From NCBI RefSeq assembly GCF_024220175.1, contig NZ_CP098502.1, positions 4,592,514 through 4,656,513 of the forward strand: a stretch of DNA of 64,000 nt, in the 5' to 3' direction. The stretch is from Paraconexibacter antarcticus (GTDB taxonomy: Bacteria > Actinomycetota > Thermoleophilia > Solirubrobacterales > Solirubrobacteraceae). Position numbers and translations under genes: made by a program. The notes beneath the pieces were generated by a model. That model was not told the origin of the DNA. It did no database searches and saw nothing but the letters and a program-made list of their open reading frames with translations. Positions 59,214 to 64,000 of the stretch are shown here, one piece after another (positions within the stretch are counted from its first letter, which is position 1; every line of letters starts with the position of its first letter).

Positions 59214-60671
59214 GTGCCTCCCGTCGCGACCCCGACCGCCCCTGCCGGCCCCGTCCCCGCGGAGGGCGACCCGGCCCCGCCGCCCCCGGCCGTCGCCGGG
59301 GTCGAGGCCGCCATCCCGGCGATCGGCACGCGCCTCGCAAAGGCGATGGGCCGCCACCACGATCCCCGCGCCGCGATCGAGGCGCGCATGATGGACCGGA
59401 TCGCCGACCGGCCCGACCTGCGCGCCGCGATCTTCCGCCTCGTCGACGTCCGCCCGGCCTGCCGCGACTACCCCGACATCGCCGAGCACCTCGCAGCGCT
59501 GCTGGACGAGGTCGCCGGACGGCCCCCGGAGGGGCCCGTCCGGTCGGGGGACCTCCCAGGGGGCGAGCTCCCCGTGCCGCTGGGCCTCGCCCGGAGCCTC
59601 GCCCGCCGCCACGGCTCCCGCACGCTCGTCGGCGTCGCCGGCGCCGCCGGGGTCCGCGCGATGGCCGGGCGCTTCATCGCCGGGGAGGACGCCGCCGACG
59701 CCCTGCCCGCCGTGCGCCGCCTGTGGAAGGACGGCATCGCGACCTCCGTCGACCTGCTCGGCGAGGCGACCGTCTCCGAGGCGGAGGCCGACGCCTACCG
59801 GGACCGCTGCATCGAGGTCCTCCGGACCCTGAGCGCCGGCAGCGCCCGCTTCCCCGCCCGCCCGCTGCTCGAGCACGACCAGCACGGCGAGCTGCCGCGC
59901 GTGAACCTCAGCGTCAAGGTCTCCGCCCTCACGCCGCACCTGCGCGCCGGCGCCCCCGGGCGCGGCGCGGCCTCCGCCGCCCCGCGCCTGCGGGAGATCC
60001 TCCGCGTCGCGCGCGACCTGCACGCCCACGTCCACGTCGACATGGAGTCGCTCGACCACCGCGAGGCCGTCCGCGACCTCACCCTGAGCCTCCTCGCCGA
60101 GCCCGAGTTCGCCGCCGGGCCGTCGGCGGGCATCGTCCACCAGGCCTACCTGACGGACGCCGCGGCCGAGCTCGAGGTCCTCCTCGGCTGGGCCCGCCGC
60201 ACGCCCCGCGCGCAGCCGCTCTCGATCCGGCTCGTCAAGGGCGCCTACTGGGATCACGAGGTCGTCGAGGCGCAGCAGGCGGGCTGGACCGTCCCGGTCT
60301 TCACCGACCGCCGCGCCTGCGACCGCGAGTACGAGCGGCTCACCGACACGCTCCTCGACCACGCGGATCTCGTCCGCCCGCTCATCGCAAGCCACAACCT
60401 GCGCTCGGTCGCCCACGCGATCGCCGCCCAGCGCGCCCGTGGCCTCGAACCCGACGCGGTCGAGTACCAGGTGCTCCGCGGCCTCGGCGACCCGCTGGCC
60501 GCCGCCCTCGCCGCCGAAGGCCTGCGCGTGCGGACGTACTGCCCGATCGGCGACCTCGTCGCCGGCATGGCCTACCTCGTCCGGCGCCTGCTCGAGAACA
60601 CCGCCAACGACTCCTTCCTGCGCGCGCACGCGTCCGGGACCGCCCTCGACCGCCTCCTGGAAGCCCCGTGA
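59214..60671 (+). CDS. Proline dehydrogenase
   Basis: 485 residues from GTG 59214, with TACCGT 7 nt upstream and no ribosome-binding site. Proline dehydrogenase (PutA-type FAD barrel): FRLVDVRPACRDYPDIAEHL (~64-83), LWKDGIATSVDLLGEATVSE, LPRVNLSVKVSALTPHL, VHVDMESLDHREAVRDL, LSIRLVKGAYWDHEVVEAQQ (~340-359), ASHNLRSVAHA, QVLRGLGDPLAAALAAEGLR and YLVRRLLENTANDSF. It oxidises proline to P5C. The frame is not fused to P5C dehydrogenase as in PutA but overlaps it as GTGA. Residues ~100-120 (GRPPEGPVRSGDLPGGEL) are encoded by palindromes and look inserted. Confidence 0.93.
   Translation: MPPVATPTAPAGPVPAEGDPAPPPPAVAGVEAAIPAIGTRLAKAMGRHHDPRAAIEARMMDRIADRPDLRAAIFRLVDVRPACRDYPDIAEHLAALLDEVAGRPPEGPVRSGDLPGGELPVPLGLARSLARRHGSRTLVGVAGAAGVRAMAGRFIAGEDAADALPAVRRLWKDGIATSVDLLGEATVSEAEADAYRDRCIEVLRTLSAGSARFPARPLLEHDQHGELPRVNLSVKVSALTPHLRAGAPGRGAASAAPRLREILRVARDLHAHVHVDMESLDHREAVRDLTLSLLAEPEFAAGPSAGIVHQAYLTDAAAELEVLLGWARRTPRAQPLSIRLVKGAYWDHEVVEAQQAGWTVPVFTDRRACDREYERLTDTLLDHADLVRPLIASHNLRSVAHAIAAQRARGLEPDAVEYQVLRGLGDPLAAALAAEGLRVRTYCPIGDLVAGMAYLVRRLLENTANDSFLRAHASGTALDRLLEAP
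59515..59570. repeat. Palindromes within the proline dehydrogenase gene
   Basis: CCGGACGG (59515-59522) pairs with CCGTCCGG (59536-59543) around CCCCCGGAGGGGC. Directly after it, GGGGAC pairs with GCTCCCC around CTCCCAGGGGGCGAG (about 59547-59572). The second centre resembles the family-3 centre. The reading frame stays open through both. Confidence 0.6.
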
Positions 60672-62263
60672 CCCTCACCGCCGCCGCCCCGCTCGCCCCC
60701 TTCGCCAACGAGCCGCTGCTCGAGCTGCGCCGCGGCGCCGAGCGCACCGCGCTGACGCAGGCGCTCGCCGACCTCGACGCGCACCTGCCGCTCCGCGCGC
60801 CGGTCATCGTGGACGGGGCCGAGCGTGGCGGGCTGCCGCGGCGCTCGGTCGACCCGGGCCGGCCGGAGCGGGTGCTCGCCCGCGCGGGGGACGCGAGCGC
60901 CGAGGACGCCGCCGCCGCGGTCGCCGCCGCGCGCCGCGCCTTCCCGGCGTGGTCGGCGACACCCGCCGCCGAGCGCGCCGCGGTGCTCGTCCGCGCCGCC
61001 GCCCGCCTGCGCGACCGGCGGTACGAGCTCGCCGCCCTCATCCTGCGCGAGACGGCGAAGCCGTGGCCCGAGGCGGACGCCGACGTCGCCGAGGCGATCG
61101 ACTTCCTCGAGTACTACGCCCGCCAGGCGGTCGCGCTGGCCGAGCCGCGCGAGCTCGTCCACGTCACCGGCGAGCGCAACACGATGACCTACGCGGCGCG
61201 CGGCGTCGCCGCGGTCATCGCCCCGTGGAACTTCCCGCTCGCGATCCCGGGGGGCATGGTCGCCGCCGCGCTCGTCACCGGCAACACGGTGGTCCTGAAG
61301 CCCTCCGAGCAGGCGCCCGCGTGTGCCGCGGCGCTGTACGACGCGCTCCGCGGCGCGGGGCTCCCGGCCGGCGCGCTCCACCTCCTTCCCGGCGGGGACG
61401 AGCCGGCGCGGGCCCTTGTCGTCCATCCCCACGTGCACACGATCGCCTTCACCGGGTCGAGCGCGGCCGGCCGCGACATCCTCCGCAAGGCCGCCGACGT
61501 CGTCCCCGGCCAGCACCACCTCAAGCGCGTCGTCTGCGAGATGGGCGGCAAGAACGTCGTCATCGTCGACGCCGACGCGGACGTCGACGAGGTCGTCCCC
61601 GCGCTCCTGCACAGCGCGTTCGCGTTCGCCGGGCAGAAGTGCTCGGCTGCGGCGCGGGTGCTCGTGCACGCCGACCGGTACGATGCGCTCGCCGAGCGTC
61701 TGGCCGGCGCGGTCGCGACGCTCGAGGTGGGCGAGGCGTCCGTCTTCGGCGTCGACGTCCCCGCGGTCATCGATCCCGAGGCGGTCGAGCGGATCGCCCG
61801 CTACACCGCGATGGCCCACGCCGACGGGACCGTGCTCGCGCAGGCCCCGCTCCCCGCCGCGGCGTCCGCCGCCGGCGGCACGTACGTCGCGCCGCTGCTC
61901 GTCGCGGGCCTTCCCGCCGACTGCCCGCTACTGCACGAGGAGGTCTTCGGCCCGCTGCTCACGATCGAGCCCGTCGCCTCCGTCGACGCCGCCTGCGACA
62001 TCGTCGACGCCTCGCCGTTCGCGCTCACGGGCGGCCTCTTCAGCCGCAGCCCGGCGACCGTCGCGCACGTCGCCGCCCGCACGCCCGTCGGCTCGCTCTA
62101 CGTCAACCGCGAGATCACCGGCGCGCGCGTCGGGCGCCACCCGTTCGGCGGCAACCGGCTGTCGGGCGGCGGGACGAAGGCCGGCGGGCCCGACTACCTG
62201 CTCGCGTTCGTCGAGGGCCGCGTCGTCGTGGAGAACACGGTCCGCCACGGCATGGTCGTGTAA
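60668..62263 (+). CDS. 1-Pyrroline-5-carboxylate dehydrogenase (aldehyde dehydrogenase)
   Basis: 531 residues from GTG 60668 (GTGA overlap). Aldehyde dehydrogenase signatures: AVIAPWNFPLAIPGGMVAAA (~184-203), VVLKPSEQAPACA, TGSSAAGRDI, catalytic Glu291 in VVCEMGGKN and nucleophile Cys325 in FAGQKCSAAARV, then EEVFGPLLTI and the C-terminal GGNRLSGGGTKAGGPDYL. It oxidises glutamate semialdehyde to glutamate with NAD+, completing proline catabolism with the preceding enzyme. Its last 336 bp are overlapped in antisense by the open frame of the downstream DUF2079 gene. Confidence 0.93.
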   Translation: MTLTAAAPLAPFANEPLLELRRGAERTALTQALADLDAHLPLRAPVIVDGAERGGLPRRSVDPGRPERVLARAGDASAEDAAAAVAAARRAFPAWSATPAAERAAVLVRAAARLRDRRYELAALILRETAKPWPEADADVAEAIDFLEYYARQAVALAEPRELVHVTGERNTMTYAARGVAAVIAPWNFPLAIPGGMVAAALVTGNTVVLKPSEQAPACAAALYDALRGAGLPAGALHLLPGGDEPARALVVHPHVHTIAFTGSSAAGRDILRKAADVVPGQHHLKRVVCEMGGKNVVIVDADADVDEVVPALLHSAFAFAGQKCSAAARVLVHADRYDALAERLAGAVATLEVGEASVFGVDVPAVIDPEAVERIARYTAMAHADGTVLAQAPLPAAASAAGGTYVAPLLVAGLPADCPLLHEEVFGPLLTIEPVASVDAACDIVDASPFALTGGLFSRSPATVAHVAARTPVGSLYVNREITGARVGRHPFGGNRLSGGGTKAGGPDYLLAFVEGRVVVENTVRHGMVV

Positions 62264-63625
62264 CCGCCGCGGCGTCTGGCGGCGCGGACCGAGGACGACG
62301 ACCCCGCCCCGGTCGAAGAGCAGCCGCATCCCCGCGCGGCGGCGCGCCGCGAGGACGGCGAGCAGGGCCGCGCGGTCCGGGCTCGGGAAGAGCGCCGCCG
62401 GCGCCGGGTCGCCCGTCTGCGCGACGACGTAGTCCGTCGGCGGCGCGCCCGCCTCCAGGAGGACGACGTCGTCGCGCTCGCTCAGGTGCGGGAGGACGTG
62501 GTTCGTCGCCGCGACCGACGCGTCCTCGGGCACGAGCGCCAGCGCCGCGGGCAGCGCGCGGGCGGCCGCCGGCGTCCGGTAGGTCGACGGGCGCACGAGG
62601 TCCCCGAGCGCGAAGTGCGCGCACCCCGCGACGCCGATCGCGGCCATCGCCCCCGCCGCCGGGCGCGTCCACCGCGGGCGCACCGCGCCGATCCGCGCGA
62701 GCCCGTCGGCGGCGGCCAGCGCGAGCACCGGCGCGACGGTCAGCGAGTAGTGCGCCTGGAGCGTCCAGTACTGCGGGTGGTCGGAGAGCAGCCGCTCGGC
62801 GAGCAGCGGCACCGCGAGCAGGCAGAGCGGCGAGAGGAGCGACAGGCCGAGGAAGCTCCCGAGCAGGACGGCGGTCGTCTTCACCTTCACCACGGGCGAG
62901 ACGAGGGTCTGGAAGACGGTCCACGGCCGGTGGCTCACCCGCCCGTAGGACCAGTAGCCGTAGGCGTGCCCGCCCGAGAAGTGCGGGATGAGCACGCGCG
63001 AGGCGAGGGCGTACCAGGCGAGGCCCGCGGCGGCGAGCGCCGCGCCGGTCCGGCGGTCCCCGCGCACCGCGAACCAGACGCCGAAGGCGAGCACGAGGAA
63101 CGACAGGTCCTCCTTGACGAGGAGCAGCGCGAGCACCGCGGCGACCGCGCGGCGCCGGCGGCCCTCGTCCTCCCACAGCACCGCGAGCGCGATGAGCAGC
63201 GGCGCGAACGCGACCTCGTGCACGTCGAACTCCACGGCGGACTGCACGCCGCCGAAGAGGCCGTAGGCGGCGCCGAGCGCGAGCGCGGGCCCGGGCGCGA
63301 GGCGCCGCTCGGCGTACCGGACGACCGGCCAGACCGACGCCGCGACGAGGGCGGCCTGCGCGGCGACGAGCCCGCCGGGGCCGAGGCCCGCCGCGGTCAG
63401 CGGAGCCCACAGGACGAGCACGGGCGAGAAGTGGTCGCCGAAGATCGAGCCCAGGCCCTTGACCGAGCTCGCCGGCGTGTCGAGGTTCCCGAGGTGCCAG
63501 ACGACCTGGTCGAAGAGGCCGAGGTCGAACCCGGTCGAGCGGAACGTCGCGTGACGCGCGAGCCCGAGGACCGCGTAGGCGGCCCCGAGGAGGACGACGA
63601 GGACGGGAAGCCGGGCACGGGCCAC
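61928..63625 (-). CDS. DUF2079 membrane protein, frame running antisense into P5C dehydrogenase
   Basis: 565 residues from GTG 63625, six nt after GACAAT (leaderless candidate). The N-terminal ~455 residues match DUF2079: ARHATFRSTGFDLGLFDQVV and the HLGNLDTPASSVKGLGSIFG stretch, GDHFSPVLVLWAPL, VEFDVHEVAFAPLLIALAVL, many helices, and DVVLLEAGAPPTDYVVA. The family resembles glycosyltransferase-C membrane enzymes. The natural end should be near FDRGGVVVLGPRR (around 62290), but no stop occurs until 61928, so the last ~110 residues are a charged antisense read-through of the dehydrogenase gene. Either a stop has been lost or the true end is altered by an assembly error. Confidence 0.7.
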   Translation of the reverse strand: MARARLPVLVVLLGAAYAVLGLARHATFRSTGFDLGLFDQVVWHLGNLDTPASSVKGLGSIFGDHFSPVLVLWAPLTAAGLGPGGLVAAQAALVAASVWPVVRYAERRLAPGPALALGAAYGLFGGVQSAVEFDVHEVAFAPLLIALAVLWEDEGRRRRAVAAVLALLLVKEDLSFLVLAFGVWFAVRGDRRTGAALAAAGLAWYALASRVLIPHFSGGHAYGYWSYGRVSHRPWTVFQTLVSPVVKVKTTAVLLGSFLGLSLLSPLCLLAVPLLAERLLSDHPQYWTLQAHYSLTVAPVLALAAADGLARIGAVRPRWTRPAAGAMAAIGVAGCAHFALGDLVRPSTYRTPAAARALPAALALVPEDASVAATNHVLPHLSERDDVVLLEAGAPPTDYVVAQTGDPAPAALFPSPDRAALLAVLAARRRAGMRLLFDRGGVVVLGPRRQTPRRLHDHAVADRVLHDDAALDEREQVVGPAGLRPAARQPVAAERVAPDARAGDLAVDVERADGRAGGDVRDGRRAAAEEAARERERRGVDDVAGGVDGGDGLDREQRAEDLLVQ

Positions 63626-63726
63626 CCCGGCATTGTCGGGCCCGCGCCGCGCAGGCGCGTCCCGCACGACGCAGGAATCGGAGTCACATCGCGCGGGGAC
63701 CGTAAAGTTGCGGGGCTTCGACGCCG

Positions 63727-64000
63727 ATGCACGGCTGTCACATGCCCGAGCCGGAACCCCCGACCCACGACGTCTGCGCGCTCACCGATCTGCCGGTCGC
63801 CGCGCTCGTCGTCTCGGCGGCGGGGACCGTCGTCGTCGCGAACCCGGCCTGCGCCGGGGTGTTCGGCCGCGACGTCACGGGCACGCCGCTCGGGGAGGTG
63901 CTGAGCGACGTCGCCCTGCGCACGCACAAGGGCGGCGACGTCGCCGCCTGGCGCACCGAGGCCCGCTCGCGCGACGGCGTCCCGTTCCTCGTCGACGCCA
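63727..64000 (+). CDS. PAS-domain protein (5' part only)
   Basis: 91 codons visible, continuing past the right edge. After a short leader (ATG 63727, alternative ATG 63742) comes a PAS-type fold: LPVAALVVSAAGTVVVANPA, CAGVFGRDVTGTPLGEVLSD and ARSRDGVPFLVDA, the usual N-cap, 'hydrophobic-x-x-D/N-x-x-N/A-C' and later strand of PAS sensors. Output domain not visible; GGDEF, histidine kinase or SpoIIE are all possible. TAAAGT at 63703-63708 may be its -10. Confidence 0.75.
   Translation, partial: MHGCHMPEPEPPTHDVCALTDLPVAALVVSAAGTVVVANPACAGVFGRDVTGTPLGEVLSDVALRTHKGGDVAAWRTEARSRDGVPFLVDA

Noticed and set aside
57884-60660. Upstream in-frame extension of the P5C dehydrogenase frame
   Set aside because: It covers the regulator and proline dehydrogenase in other frames and is Arg/Pro-rich; the GTG at 60668 with GTGA overlap is the sensible start.
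1-64000. A new defence or phage system
   Set aside because: Apart from one IS110 element there are no integrases, restriction-modification, toxin-antitoxin or phage genes; the nucleotidyltransferase at 47.8 kb has no partner gene to support a toxin role.

Overview
The window is very GC-rich, densely coded DNA from an actinobacterium. Short or absent leaders, GTG starts, 4-nt stop/start overlaps and the gene content (LVIVD-repeat protein, DUF2079, CbtAB, IS110) fit a high-GC actinobacterium. Thermoleophilia/Solirubrobacterales-like is my guess, but no 16S or other rRNA is present to test it. I see no tRNA, rRNA or CRISPR array.

Region 1 (1-3 kb): a drug-efflux type MFS gene cut by the window edge, a divergent MarR regulator with a palindromic operator candidate between them, and an acyl-CoA synthetase.

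Region 2 (2.9-35 kb) is a nearly complete aerobic (CobG-dependent) cobalamin pathway. It is governed by three cobalamin riboswitches: a back-to-back divergent pair at 3.9-4.2 kb driving cbtBA (cobalt uptake) leftward and cobG-cobH-cobIJ rightward, and a third at 31.1 kb driving a leftward operon of about 17 kb. That operon runs: alpha-ribazole phosphatase, cbiB, cobQ, cobN, ChlI/ChlD-type chelatase fusion, cobO, an ApgM-like metalloenzyme, cbiA, a CobP-CobC fusion, cobL, cobM, cobF, cobK. Almost every junction overlaps by 1-7 nt. BluB-CobT (fused) and CobS lie just beyond on the other strand and show no riboswitch. Between the blocks (7.7-13.7 kb) sit secreted proteins, a second AMP-ligase and a small Cys-rich protein. 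Uroporphyrinogen methyltransferase, CobE, a corrin reductase and a recognisable L-threonine kinase are not in the window.

Region 3 (35-39.3 kb): a collagen-like/CAP secreted protein flanked by a small USP-like gene and by a decayed copy of that gene's 3' end, then an IS110-family element ending at the acs stop codon. Region 4 (39.3-64 kb): acs, assorted housekeeping and secreted proteins, purT, a four-gene membrane/redoxin cluster, CsbD, pentapeptide and MOSC proteins, a proline-catabolism pair (proline dehydrogenase, P5C dehydrogenase) divergent from a PucR-family regulator with a perfect 20-bp palindrome, a DUF2079 protein whose frame runs antisense into the P5C dehydrogenase gene, and the start of a PAS protein.

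The most unusual signal is a set of dispersed imperfect palindromes of at least three families. Several lie inside coding sequence at domain boundaries or C-terminal tails (CobP-CobC linker, CbiB tail, phosphatase tail, chelatase linker, proline dehydrogenase), with compensatory changes in their arms. They look like in-frame palindromic elements similar in concept to Rickettsia palindromic elements.
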